Assembly: GCF_005048155.1 (NCBI RefSeq)
Contig: NZ_SUMB01000004.1
Location: 186,001-250,000, forward strand
From: Streptomyces piniterrae
GTDB taxonomy: Bacteria; Actinomycetota; Actinomycetes; Streptomycetales; Streptomycetaceae
Length of the DNA stretch: 64,000 bases
Direction of reading: 5' to 3'
The stretch's first letter is position 1. Every line of letters starts with the position of its first letter. Positions 35,441 through 44,120 of this stretch are shown one piece after another. The position numbers and the translations under genes are program-made. The notes under the pieces are model-generated. The model did no database searches and had not been told where the DNA came from. It saw only the letters and a list, made by a program, of their open reading frames with translations.

Positions 35441-36810
35441 GAGCGGGCCTCCGTGGCGTCGGCGAGGGGCAGGATCTTCGGCAGGGCGTGCACGAGGGCC
35501 TGGAAGTCGTGGAGCACGGTCCCGGGGTCGGTGGCGGACAGCAGGCAGAGCGCCGCCATCGTGTTGGCGCCCGCGGTCGGGTCGTACACCGGCACCGGAG
35601 CACCGTCGGGGAGCGAGTTGTCGGCCACCACGGACAGCCGGCTGCCGGCACTGAGCGGCAGCGCGTCCCGTACCGCCGGGAAATCCCAGACACGACGGTC
35701 CGGCCAGGCGTCACCAGCGGCGTCGACGGCGAGGACGACGAGCGAGCCGGCCGCACCACGCGCCTCCTGGAAGGTGAGGGTCCGGGCGGGCCATACGACC
35801 GGCCGCCCCAGCAGCTGGTCGACGAGCATGCCGATGAGATCCAGTCCGAAGACCTCCTCGATCTGGGGAACGGTCATCGCGCCGCCGAACCGTGCGGCGG
35901 TCTCGATCACCCACATCCGGCCGTCCGCCCCGAGCTTGATCTCCGTGTGGGTACCGCAGTTCTCCAGGCCCAGCGCGTCGACGGCGTCGCGCGCGAGAGC
36001 CACGATGCGCCGCTGGGCGTCGTCCGGCAGCGGCACGGGGGTGATGCCGGCGCGCTCGGTGAACGGCGCCACGGTCGGCATCCGGCCACTGAGACACACC
36101 GGACGGAACTCCCCGTCGGCGACGACGCCCTCGACGCTGACGTAGTCGCCCCAGCCGCTCTGGTCGAACCAGCCGTCGGCGGTGCCGGGGACGATCTCCT
36201 CGACGAGGAAGTCCCCGCCGGCTCCGGCCACGTGGAGTTCGGCGTAGCCCAGCTCGGCGGATTCGGCCATGACGGCGTTCGCCCGGTCCCAGGCCGCCGG
36301 TATCTCGTCGGTGGAGCGGATGATCTGGTGTGCGGTGGAGCCCGCGCTCCAGGCGGACTTCAGCAAGAGGGGGAGGCGGAGGGTGGCGGCGGCGTCGCGG
36401 AGTTCCTGTTCGTCGGCCACCGGGCGGAACCGCGGCTGGGCGATGCCCTGCTGCATCCAGGTGCGGCGCATCAGCCGCTTGTCGCGCGCGAGCGCGCTGG
36501 AGTCGCCGGCTCCGGCGAGGCCGAGTTTCGCGCAGGCCTCGGCGACCGCGACGACCGCGTACTCGGAGAAGGTGACGACCGCGTCCGCGCCGACGGCCTC
36601 GGCCCGGGAGACGATCAAGGACACCAGATCGTCCCCTTCACTCCCGGCGGGGCTCAGCACCGAGGCGCACAGCCGCTCGGCGACCGGAGCCGCGCTGGTG
36701 GGGAGCGTGCTGAGCGCCAGCAGGTGCACTGCGGACCTCGCGGCGACCCGTGACAGGGCATACCCCAGGGGCGGACCGCCCTTGGCATACACGAACAGCA
36801 CCGTGCTCAC
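35437..36810 (-). CDS. ATP-grasp ligase, first gene of operon
   Basis: A 457-residue ATP-grasp protein starting at GTG with GAGGAG 10 bases upstream. An N-terminal Rossmann-like preATP-grasp domain (VLFVYAKGGPPLGYALSRVA) is followed by the ATP-grasp core: ALARDKRLMRRTWMQQGI, PLLLKSAWSAGSTAHQI, LVEEIVPGTADGW, and the metal site NCGTHTEIKLGADGRMWVIE with ETAARFGG at about 303-310. A common ExN motif reads ETA here. Such enzymes join carboxylates to amines (dipeptide and carnosine-synthase-like ligases). Genes downstream encode a dikinase and a transporter, joined by ATGA overlaps; divergent from a PAS-LuxR regulator. Confidence 0.85.
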   Translation of the reverse strand: MSTVLFVYAKGGPPLGYALSRVAARSAVHLLALSTLPTSAAPVAERLCASVLSPAGSEGDDLVSLIVSRAEAVGADAVVTFSEYAVVAVAEACAKLGLAGAGDSSALARDKRLMRRTWMQQGIAQPRFRPVADEQELRDAAATLRLPLLLKSAWSAGSTAHQIIRSTDEIPAAWDRANAVMAESAELGYAELHVAGAGGDFLVEEIVPGTADGWFDQSGWGDYVSVEGVVADGEFRPVCLSGRMPTVAPFTERAGITPVPLPDDAQRRIVALARDAVDALGLENCGTHTEIKLGADGRMWVIETAARFGGAMTVPQIEEVFGLDLIGMLVDQLLGRPVVWPARTLTFQEARGAAGSLVVLAVDAAGDAWPDRRVWDFPAVRDALPLSAGSRLSVVADNSLPDGAPVPVYDPTAGANTMAALCLLSATDPGTVLHDFQALVHALPKILPLADATEARS

Positions 36811-37180
36811 TGGAATTCGACTCCTCTACAGGTGGGTTGGGGCCGTGCCCACTGGTAAACCGGGGCGGCCGACGGGCCCGGATCCGCTGTCCGTGCGCCG
36901 TACCTCAAGAGAAGCAGCCGAACGCCGCCCGATACGCCGCTGTGGGCTTCACGCACTCAGGCAAACGCCAGAGTTGTGGAGTTCGCCGTCAGCTGGTGAA
37001 GGTTCCGTGATGCTGTATGGCGTGGGGAGACGGGAAGATTCGGGCCGGCCGCCGGGGCTCATGCGTCCAGATAGGCCGAGAAGCGGGCATGTGGCCGGGC
37101 AGCTCCGGATACGCATGGCGGTGGCGCACCGTACGCGCCGCCATCGAACTCGTTGAACTCTTCTCCAAAGAGGGGCCGTT
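36811..37180. other. divergent control region, ATP-grasp operon and PAS-LuxR gene
   Basis: A 370-base region holding the promoters for the minus-strand operon and the plus-strand regulator. The inverted pair with GGAATTCG near 36812 and CGAACTCGTTGAACTC around 37145 was noted, but no operator could be assigned with confidence. No gene seen. Confidence 0.4.
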
Positions 37181-38446
37181 GTGGACGAGACCGGTCTGAA
37201 GTCGCTGCTCGAAGGCCTTCCGGTGTCCTGGTGGGAGGCCGACGGTGAACTGCGGGTGATCGACAGCGGAGGTGGCGCCTTCGGCGACACGAGGACCGCG
37301 CAGCGCTTCCTGGACACCGTGCGCCAGGGGCTGTCCGGCCCGTCCGCCTCCGGACTCAGCCACGGGCAGGCACAGTTCGACGGCCGGCTGTTCGACGTGA
37401 ACTGGTGTCTTGGCGTACCGCGGCAGGGCCGGTCCCGCGGGCTCGCCGTAGAGGTGGGCACCAGCTCGACCGCCGACCGTCGATACGACGCCTTCGCCGA
37501 CCTCGCCCCCGCCGCCGCCTTCATCCGGGACGCCGGCGGTCGCCACCTGTGGGCGAACCACGCCTACGCGCATCTGTACGGCACCACACCGGAGCACATC
37601 ATCGGCAAACACATCGAGGAGGTCGACTCCCCCGTCGACGCGGCGCGCGTCCTCGCCCTCGACAAGGACGTCCTCACTCGCGGGAAGCCGGTGCGGCACA
37701 CCCTCACCTACCACCGCCCGGACGGCAGCAGCGGGCAGGCGGCCGGCCATCGATTCCCTGTACAGGAGGGCACCGAGACCTGTGTGGCCGGCATCTATAT
37801 CGACATCAGCGACTACACCCGCGCGCTCCACCAGCGTCGGGAGGCCGAGGAGAGCCTGTGCGCGCTGCGCGATCACAGTGGGCTGCCCTGCGTGCTCGTC
37901 TCCGCGGGCGGTCGGATCCAGCAGGCGAGCGCGGCAGCCGCCGAACTCCTCCAGATCCGACTGTCCGACCTGATCGGCCGCCGGGCCGACAGCATGCTGG
38001 CGCCCGCCTCGGAATCAGCTGGTCTGTGGCGCGGCTGGCGCGATCTGATAGCCCGCCGCAGCCGACGGATCCAGGCCTCCGCCGTACTCGTCGACGCCCA
38101 CGGCCGGCAGCGCAGGGCCCGACTGCATCTGACGACGGTGGGTCGGGGCGCGGCCCGCGCCACCAGCGTGTGGGCGGTCGCCACCCCTCAGGGCATCGCG
38201 CACGAACCCCACCCCGCCCTGACGGCCAGTCAGGAACGCATCCTGTCGCTCCTGGCGGTCGGCCGCAGCAACGCGGAGATCGCCACCTCGCTGCATCTCT
38301 CCCGTCAGACCGTCGACTACCACCTCAGCCGTCTCCGGGACCTCCTGGACGCTCCCACCAGGTGCGCGCTGGTCGCCCGGGCCTACGCCCTCGGCATCCT
38401 CCTGCCGCAGTCCTGGCCCCCGCGTTCGGCGACTCGGCAGCAGTAG
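37181..38446 (+). CDS. PAS-domain LuxR-type transcriptional regulator
   Basis: A 421-residue regulator starting at GTG with AGAGGGG upstream. A short N-terminal PAS-like part (FDVNWCLGVPR...GLAVEVG), then PAS 1 at about 100-215 (AFIRDAGGRHLWANHAYAHL, IIGKHIEEVD, typical FG-core). A second PAS-like region spans 225-320 (PCVLVSAGGRIQQASAAAAE). The C-terminal LuxR HTH is at about 347-410 (LTASQERILSLLAVGRSNAE, HLSRQTVDYHLSRL). PAS-LuxR proteins of this type are usually pathway-specific activators in Streptomyces. Its position next to the ATP-grasp operon makes that operon the likely target. Confidence 0.85.
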   Translation: MDETGLKSLLEGLPVSWWEADGELRVIDSGGGAFGDTRTAQRFLDTVRQGLSGPSASGLSHGQAQFDGRLFDVNWCLGVPRQGRSRGLAVEVGTSSTADRRYDAFADLAPAAAFIRDAGGRHLWANHAYAHLYGTTPEHIIGKHIEEVDSPVDAARVLALDKDVLTRGKPVRHTLTYHRPDGSSGQAAGHRFPVQEGTETCVAGIYIDISDYTRALHQRREAEESLCALRDHSGLPCVLVSAGGRIQQASAAAAELLQIRLSDLIGRRADSMLAPASESAGLWRGWRDLIARRSRRIQASAVLVDAHGRQRRARLHLTTVGRGAARATSVWAVATPQGIAHEPHPALTASQERILSLLAVGRSNAEIATSLHLSRQTVDYHLSRLRDLLDAPTRCALVARAYALGILLPQSWPPRSATRQQ

Positions 38447-38490
38447 CAGCAGTGGCAGGCGGCAGTGGCAGTGGCACTAGCAAACCCTGC

Positions 38491-38521
38491 AGGTTTTCGC
38501 GACCGTAGGTTTTCGCGACCG
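38491..38521. repeat. 15-base direct repeat in gap before deacetylase gene
   Basis: AGGTTTTCGCGACCG occurs at 38491-38505 and 38507-38521. The pair is flanked by CCTGC (38487-38491) and GCAGG (38526-38530), so it sits in a hairpin-able block, and GGCAGT repeats lie just upstream (38459-38475). It could act as the terminator of the regulator gene. Confidence 0.6.
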
Positions 38522-38672
38522 CCTCCGCAGGATTTACCCCGGGAACTGGCGAACCCGCTTCCGGCCGTGCCGGATTTTCCCTTCAATGCTCTTGTTCCAC
38601 GGCCGAGTGCCTTCTGGCGACCGGTCTCCCAAGCAGGCCGAGCGAGCCGAGCAAGAAGACACGGGGCGTCCC

Positions 38673-40127
38673 ATGCACATACTCCGTTGGGCGGCAGCCA
38701 CCGCCGTACTGGCCCTCGCACTGTCGGGGTGCGCGGAACCGAGGACGTCGCAGTCCGGCAAGGGGAAGGACGACGGAGGTGCGTCCGCGGCACAGGCACC
38801 GCATCCCGCCTACGCCCCCGCAGCCCTGCTCGGAAGAGTGCCGGGCATGCGGACTCAGGTGGTGAAGGACGAAACGCATCACGTTTATGCGGTCTGGCCC
38901 CAGCTTCCGGGCGCTACAGAGCTCAACGGCGCCATCAGCAAGGCGAGCCGTGCGGCCATCGCCACGTACACCTCGGACTACGGGACGCCGGCGACGGGCA
39001 ACGGCCCTCACCCGGAGCTCAACAGATCGTGGCGCCTGGTCGCTTCCTCCGGCGAGGCACTGGGCCTGATCACTGAGGAGTACATCTTCGCAGGTGCCAG
39101 CGGCGCCGAGTCCTGGCGCACATGGTGGTACGACCTCGGCACCCACAAGCTCCGCCCCAACGCGGCACTCGTGAAGGACAGGAAAGCGCTGCGCGATGCG
39201 GTGCGGAAAGCCCTCCACGATCAAGGAACAGCCGTCATGGCGGAGGAATTCAAAAACGCCCTGCGCACCGACAGCATCCCCATGATGGCGTTCACGCGGG
39301 ACGGCAGGCTCTTCGTGGCCTTCCAGGAAGGCCAGGTGGCCGCGTACGCCGAGGGGCGGGTGTCGGTGGCACTGCCGAAGGAGCAGACGGACGGGCTGCT
39401 CTCCACCTTCGGGAACACAGCGCGTGAGGCGGCCCTCACACCCAGTACACCACCGCTCGGCGACTCGACATCCGGGCCCCAGGATCCCGTGCCGAGCGCA
39501 CCTCCCGCGCAGAATGTGGACTGCACGGTCAAGAAGTGCGTGGCGCTCACCTACGACGACGGGCCGGGCGCCCCCACCCGCGGGCTCCTCGACACCTTCG
39601 CACGTCAGAAGGCCGTAGCGACCTTCTTCGTCCTCGGCCAGCAGGTCAACACCTACCCCCAGACCCTCAAGGCCATCGTCGCCGGCGGCCATGAGATCGG
39701 CGTGCACACCTGGGACCACAAGGACCTGACCTCGCCCGGAATGTCCGCGTCGCTGGTTGGGGACGAGATCTCCCGCACCCTGGACGCGATCAAGCAGGCG
39801 GGCGTGCCGAAACCCGACCTCATGCGGCCCCCGTACGGAGCGACCAACTCGACGGTGCTCCAGCAGGCCCGCCGCCAGGGCCTGTCGCAGATCCTCTGGG
39901 ACGTCGACACCAACGACTGGAAGGACCGCAACACCTCGATCGTGAGCCAGCGAGCCGTCTCCCAAGCCAGGTCCGGCTCGATCATCCTGATGCACGACAT
40001 CCACCTGACCAGCGCAAACGCGGCCACCCACGTCATCAAGGGCCTCCGCGCCCGAGGCTTCACCCTGGTCACCGTGAGCCAACTGCTCGGCCAGACCAAC
40101 CCGGGCCAGAGCTACTCCCGACGCTGA
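38673..40127 (+). CDS. lipoprotein polysaccharide deacetylase (NodB family)
   Basis: A 484-residue lipoprotein. Signal with lipobox LSGC (about residue 21), an N-terminal RsiV-like region (residues ~50-260, RMIAY-like repeat absent), and a NodB deacetylase domain from ~290. Visible motifs: TYDDGPG (Asp295, Asp296), metal-binding His345 and His349 in VHTWDH, RPPYGATN, WDVDTNDWKD, and MHDIH. Such enzymes remove acetyl groups from peptidoglycan, chitin-like or wall polymers outside the membrane. The start at 38673 is chosen for the signal; a longer frame upstream has none. It stands alone between the regulator and a convergent gene. Confidence 0.88.
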   Translation: MHILRWAAATAVLALALSGCAEPRTSQSGKGKDDGGASAAQAPHPAYAPAALLGRVPGMRTQVVKDETHHVYAVWPQLPGATELNGAISKASRAAIATYTSDYGTPATGNGPHPELNRSWRLVASSGEALGLITEEYIFAGASGAESWRTWWYDLGTHKLRPNAALVKDRKALRDAVRKALHDQGTAVMAEEFKNALRTDSIPMMAFTRDGRLFVAFQEGQVAAYAEGRVSVALPKEQTDGLLSTFGNTAREAALTPSTPPLGDSTSGPQDPVPSAPPAQNVDCTVKKCVALTYDDGPGAPTRGLLDTFARQKAVATFFVLGQQVNTYPQTLKAIVAGGHEIGVHTWDHKDLTSPGMSASLVGDEISRTLDAIKQAGVPKPDLMRPPYGATNSTVLQQARRQGLSQILWDVDTNDWKDRNTSIVSQRAVSQARSGSIILMHDIHLTSANAATHVIKGLRARGFTLVTVSQLLGQTNPGQSYSRR

Positions 40128-40209
40128 GCTTCGCCCGTGGCAGCCACCCTGTGTCGGCGTGGGCGCCATTTCGGGTGACCCGACGCATGCGCCGAGCCGC
40201 GTGGTGACA

Positions 40210-40923
40210 TCAGTCGAATCGGGCGGCGAAGCGCCGCCGCAGGTCGGTGTAGTCCCAGGTGGGGAAGAGGCCGGGAAAGTGGTCCAGCATCGCCCCGAGG
40301 CCGGTGCGGATGTCCTTGAAGTACGGATCGGTGAAGGGGACCTCATCAGTGAACAGGTACTGCCACCCGTATGTTCCCTTGGTCAGCACCAACCGCTCCA
40401 GGTACCCGGTGTAGGTGAGGTCCAGCCGCACCAACTGCCGGCCCCACCCCTCGACCTCGTTCATGTCCATGTCGTAGTACCAAATTTCCAGCGGGTCGGT
40501 GTGCCGCTGGATCCGGATCGCCGCGAGCTGCCCTGCCGCCGTGAGCGGGGTGTTGTCGATGACACGCAACTCGGAGCAGAGTTCGGCGCCTGGCCAGCCG
40601 GAGGGGATCAGATCGGGCGGATGCTTGATCACTGCGCTGAACAGATCGGTGATGCGGAACTCGCCGCCCAGCTCCGGCAGATCCGCGCCGGGTGCGCTCC
40701 ACCAGTGGTTGGCGAGCTCGGAGATGCGTGGGCTGTTCACGCACAGCTCCGAGCTGAGCACCACGCCGTCCCACTCAGGTAGGTAGCCGAACAGCGCCGG
40801 TGTCTTCTCGAAAATCTGGCCCAGCTCGCCGGTCAGCGACCGGTTCACCGTCAGGTGTGGGCAATCCTGCAACTCCTGCTGGGTCTTGAGCAGCCGTTGC
40901 TCGATCGGGGTGGGAGTACGCAT
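40210..40923 (-). CDS. hypothetical protein
   Basis: A 237-residue soluble protein with no recognised family. It has aromatic-rich strands (LEIWYYDMDMNEVEGWGRQL, WQYLFTDEVPFTDPYFKD) and charged helices; no signal, TM helix or Cys pattern. The regular acidic/aromatic content and lack of catalytic signatures look like an SMI1/immunity-type or structural protein but that is only a resemblance. Convergent with the deacetylase gene (83 bases apart). Confidence 0.65.
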   Translation of the reverse strand: MRTPTPIEQRLLKTQQELQDCPHLTVNRSLTGELGQIFEKTPALFGYLPEWDGVVLSSELCVNSPRISELANHWWSAPGADLPELGGEFRITDLFSAVIKHPPDLIPSGWPGAELCSELRVIDNTPLTAAGQLAAIRIQRHTDPLEIWYYDMDMNEVEGWGRQLVRLDLTYTGYLERLVLTKGTYGWQYLFTDEVPFTDPYFKDIRTGLGAMLDHFPGLFPTWDYTDLRRRFAARFD

Positions 40924-41127
40924 GGGCCGACCCTAGCCAGGTGGCGTCATCCTCGCCCGCACTCCCCGTACTCAGCGCCGAGGCACTTTCCCATAGGAAA
41001 CCACTATCTGGAAGATACTAGGTTTGTGGTGTCAGCGAGCGGGCCGGCAGTGAGCCGGACCGCTCGGCGATCAGCTGGCTGCCCGTCCTGCCGACGGGCC
41101 GTCCGCACCACCGAAAGAGGCACCACC

Positions 41128-41616
41128 ATGGCGTTCCCCGCGCTGCCCGAGCGTGCTGGTGACCGGCCCGAGACCGGGCCCGAGGTCCCGCACCTGCAGC
41201 TCACCCAGCTCAGCCCGCCGCAGATCAAGGAGGCACTGCGGCGCTGGATGGCCACCGCACTCCCCGGCACCGTCTCAGGCCGCAGCGAGATCTCCGTCCC
41301 CAGCACCTGGGCCATCTTCCTCAACGATGTCGCCCCGGCCGGCGGTGCCCGGCTGTTCCTGCCGCGCGGGGACGCGGAGTTCGTGCACCTGCACGCCGAC
41401 GGCAGCCTGCACCTGGCCCTGGACCCGGCCGACCACGCCGCGTTCCTGGCCTCCGGATGGGGCGAGAAACACCCGCTCTACCACCGCGGCGCCAATGTCG
41501 TCATGTTCTACGCCCCGCGCGACGAGGCCGAGGTGGAGGTGGCCAAGAAGGTCATCGACGCTTCCTACCGTTACGCCACCGGTCACGCGCCGACCGCCGG
41601 GCCCGCTGCGGCCTGA
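41128..41616 (+). CDS. luciferase-family (DUF5519-like) protein
   Basis: A 162-residue protein resembling DUF5519. Shared pattern: PQIKEALRRWMATALPGTVS, the core EISVPSTWAIFLNDVAP, GARLFLPRGDAEFVHLHADG, LALDPADHAAFLASGWGEKH and MFYAPRDEAEVEVAKKVIDA before SYRYATG. Despite the family name no flavin or luciferin site is known. Start ATG with AAAGAGG upstream. It begins a plus-strand run with the azoreductase and the membrane protein at 42554; spacing of 217 and 81 bases leaves room for separate promoters. Confidence 0.8.
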   Translation: MAFPALPERAGDRPETGPEVPHLQLTQLSPPQIKEALRRWMATALPGTVSGRSEISVPSTWAIFLNDVAPAGGARLFLPRGDAEFVHLHADGSLHLALDPADHAAFLASGWGEKHPLYHRGANVVMFYAPRDEAEVEVAKKVIDASYRYATGHAPTAGPAAA

Positions 41617-41789
41617 CCGCTTTCCCCCACCGTCGCCAGGCCCGCGGTGCGAGTGACCGGCACGGTCAACGCGCCCCCTGCCGAGGGTTCCCGTGAAGGA
41701 ATGTCGGCCCCTGTATGGCATCGACGCCGTCACCTCACCCTCACCGCACGAGCCCGGCCTGCGGATCCGCCCCGCCCATTTCCCATTCT

Positions 41790-41818
41790 CCATCCCCATC
41801 CCCATCCCCATCCCCATC
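41790..41818. repeat. CCCCAT hexanucleotide tandem repeat
   Basis: Four uninterrupted CCCCAT units (41794-41817) lie 16 bases before the azoreductase start at 41834, covering the place where a ribosome site is expected. Copy-number changes here could alter translation initiation. Confidence 0.8.
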
Positions 41819-41833
41819 AGCAAAGGCTTCTCC

Positions 41834-42472
41834 ATGTCCTACCTGCTTCACATCGACTCGTCCTCGATCGGCGCCGATTCGGTGTCGTCCCAGGTCGCCC
41901 AGTCCTTCCGGGGCACCTGGGATGGGTCGGTCGTCCACCGTGACCTGGCCGCCTCGCCCGTACCCCACCTGGACGCAGCGGGCATCGCCTCCTGGGGCAC
42001 CGACCCCGCCCGGCACACTCCGGAACAAGCCGCGGCCGCGGCCGTCCAGGACGAACTCATCGAGGAGTTCCTCGGCGCGAGCGGCTACCTGTTCACCGTG
42101 CCGATGTACAACCTCACGATGCCTTCGGTGTTCAAGGCATGGCTGGACCAGGTCATCGTCAAGGGCCGCACTTTCGGCTTCGCCGACGGTCCCGCGGCGT
42201 CCGGCCGTCCGGCCCTGGTGATCTCGGCACGCGGCGGCGGTTACGGCCCCGGCACCCCCAACCACGGCAAGGACTTCGTCGTGCCCGCGCTGGAGACGAT
42301 CCTGCACGATCTGCTCGGCCTCGAAGTCACCTCGCTGACGCCCGAGTTGACCATGGCGCCCGTCGTCCCGGCACTGACCCACCTGGTCCCGCTCCACGAG
42401 GCATCCCTGACCGACGCGCACCAGGAAGCCCGCCAGCAGGGTGAGAAGTTCCGCGGCCAGGTCGCCGCCTGA
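41834..42472 (+). CDS. azoR: FMN-dependent NADH-azoreductase
   Basis: A 212-residue flavodoxin-fold azoreductase. HIDSSSIGADSVSSQVAQSF opens the FMN-binding loop, VPMYNLTMPSVFKAWLDQVI the active-site helix, and ALVISARGGGYGPGTPNHGK a second flavin contact. It reduces azo bonds or quinones with NADH in the cytosol. The ATG at 41834 is chosen because it starts at the conserved first strand; an upstream frame reading through the CCCCAT repeat is rejected. Part of a small redox group with the genes on either side. Confidence 0.85.
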   Translation: MSYLLHIDSSSIGADSVSSQVAQSFRGTWDGSVVHRDLAASPVPHLDAAGIASWGTDPARHTPEQAAAAAVQDELIEEFLGASGYLFTVPMYNLTMPSVFKAWLDQVIVKGRTFGFADGPAASGRPALVISARGGGYGPGTPNHGKDFVVPALETILHDLLGLEVTSLTPELTMAPVVPALTHLVPLHEASLTDAHQEARQQGEKFRGQVAA

Positions 42473-42553
42473 CCGGTTCCGGTGCCTCTCGCCCGCTGCC
42501 ACTCCCCCTCACGCACTACTCACACGCCACACTCACACCCACGGAGAATTCCC

Positions 42554-42967
42554 ATGCCCAAGATCACCGCTGGAAAGGTCCTGCTGACTCTCACCTCACT
42601 GGTCACCATGACCGGTGCCTATATCGCGGACTGGAACGAGACCCACATCTACAACCCCAACTGGCCACCGCACGCCAAGTTCCACAACGCCCAGACCATG
42701 AGCATGGGCGCCGCACTCGGATTGCTGGGCCTGTACCTACTGTGGGTGCACCGCGGCGTATGGACGCGCTCCCTCGTCCAGGTCATCGTCGTGACCGAGT
42801 CGCTGTACTGGATCACCCAGCTGTCGGCGATCCTCTACCCCGGCACCGCCCTCGTCGACGGCGACTGGGTTCCGCCCATCCAGCCGGCCCTCGCCACAAC
42901 CATGCTGGCCCTCAACGCACTTGCGTACTTCCTTGAGCACCGACGGCTGGAACAGCGCATCGCCTAG
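42554..42967 (+). CDS. small DUF6640-like membrane protein
   Basis: A 137-residue protein with four hydrophobic segments: VLLTLTSLVTMTGAYIADWN, MSMGAALGLLGLYLLWVH, SLVQVIVVTESLYWITQLSA, ALATTMLALNALAYFLEHRR. The NPNWPPHAKFHNAQTMS loop after TM1 is a signature of a small actinobacterial membrane family. No catalytic residues are known. The start ATG follows GGAGA. It comes straight after the azoreductase and may be co-transcribed. Confidence 0.72.
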   Translation: MPKITAGKVLLTLTSLVTMTGAYIADWNETHIYNPNWPPHAKFHNAQTMSMGAALGLLGLYLLWVHRGVWTRSLVQVIVVTESLYWITQLSAILYPGTALVDGDWVPPIQPALATTMLALNALAYFLEHRRLEQRIA

Positions 42968-43131
42968 ATGTACGGATCGATGTGTTGATCACGGGCGTTG
43001 TCAACGCCGGCGGCAGACGGCTGCTGGTTCAACGTGTCCGCTCGGGACGCGCCCCATCGCCCACCACGCCTCACTCCATCTCGCCGCCATCCTCATCGGG
43101 ACACGACGATGACCATGGAGCGAGGCAGAAA

Positions 43132-44049
43132 TCAGGCCTTACGCGGCTTCGGGAGGGCTTCGCGCAGGCGGTCCAGGAGTACCCGGGCCGCGGGGCTGGA
43201 GGGACCGGTGGCCTGCCAGGCGAGCGCGATGCAGGCGCGCATCTCGGGCTGGACGATCCGCAGGGTGCGGAGCTGTCCGTGGAGGGCGGACTCGTCCTCG
43301 CCGGCTGGTAGCACGGCAATGCCGAGGCCCCGCGCGGCGAGCTGTACGAGCACGTGTGGGGCTGCCGCCTCGAACGTGACGCGGGGCCGGAATCCTGCCT
43401 GCGCACAACCGCGTTCGAGCGCCGCGCGCACCCCGGTGCCGCGCGGCAGGCAGATCAGCGGTCGATCCCGCAGATCGGCAAGCGGGACGCTCGTGCCGTC
43501 GACGCAGTCGAGAAGCGGATCGCCGGGGGCAACAGCGGCAACGAGCGGGACATCGATCACCGTCTGGAAGGCCGCTCCGGGTGGTGGCACCTCCTCTGCC
43601 GTTCCGAGGAGGGCGATGTCGAGCTCGCCGGCCAGGAGCGCGGCCTGCATCCGCTCCGTTGTGTCCTCGGTGAGTGCCACCTCCACCGAGGGGTGGTCCT
43701 CGTGGAAGTCCGCGAGGAAGGCGGCGATGTCGAAGGCGTGGCCGGTGGCGCCGGAGACCAGACCGAGGGTGACCCGGCCGCGTAGCAGGCCCGTGTACGC
43801 ATCCACCGTCTGCTGCACCGCGTCCGCGGCGGCCAGTGCGGCGCGGGCGTAGGGAAGGACCGCCCGGCCCACCTCGGTCGGGGTGACCGATCGGCCGGAG
43901 CGGTCGAGCAGGGGCTGGCCCAGCTCGTTCTCCAGCTGGCGGATCTGGGCGCTGAGGCCGGGCTGGGCCAGATGCAGCCGGGCGGCGGCTCGGGTGAAAC
44001 TGCCCTCCTCGACGATGCAGACGAGGTAGCGCAGCTGACGAAGCTCCAT
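43132..44049 (-). CDS. LysR family transcriptional regulator
   Basis: A 305-residue LysR protein. N-terminal HTH MELRQLRYLVCIVEEGSFTR and AARLHLAQPGLSAQIRQLE; effector domain with RVTLGLVSGATGHAFDIAAF and PLVAAVAPGDPL typical of PBP2-type domains. Divergent from a two-gene operon (DinB-type enzyme and DUF1772) beginning 72 bases away, its likely target; it also lies 3' to 3' with the azoreductase group. Confidence 0.9.
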   Translation of the reverse strand: MELRQLRYLVCIVEEGSFTRAAARLHLAQPGLSAQIRQLENELGQPLLDRSGRSVTPTEVGRAVLPYARAALAAADAVQQTVDAYTGLLRGRVTLGLVSGATGHAFDIAAFLADFHEDHPSVEVALTEDTTERMQAALLAGELDIALLGTAEEVPPPGAAFQTVIDVPLVAAVAPGDPLLDCVDGTSVPLADLRDRPLICLPRGTGVRAALERGCAQAGFRPRVTFEAAAPHVLVQLAARGLGIAVLPAGEDESALHGQLRTLRIVQPEMRACIALAWQATGPSSPAARVLLDRLREALPKPRKA

Positions 44050-44093
44050 AACTAATGATTCTAGGGTGGAGAAGAACTATCTATTGGAGTTAT
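44048..44093. promoter_or_regulatory. inverted repeat in LysR divergent promoter
   Basis: ATAACT (44048-44053) and AGTTAT (44088-44093) flank the divergent promoter; the left arm overlaps the LysR start codon. AT-rich halves around a T-N11-A-like spacing suit a LysR activation/repression box. Confidence 0.35.
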
Positions 44094-44120
44094 CGCTCGA
44101 CAGGCCGCAGGCTTGATCAC

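Noticed and set aside
41786..41820. CCCCAT array as a CRISPR or phage site
   Set aside because: Units are six bases with no spacers, so it is a simple microsatellite and not a CRISPR array. No CRISPR or Cas gene was seen anywhere in the window.
42982..43852. Plus-strand open frames opposite the LysR gene
   Set aside because: They overlap the LysR gene, are Arg/Ser/Ala-rich with no motif, and have no ribosome site.
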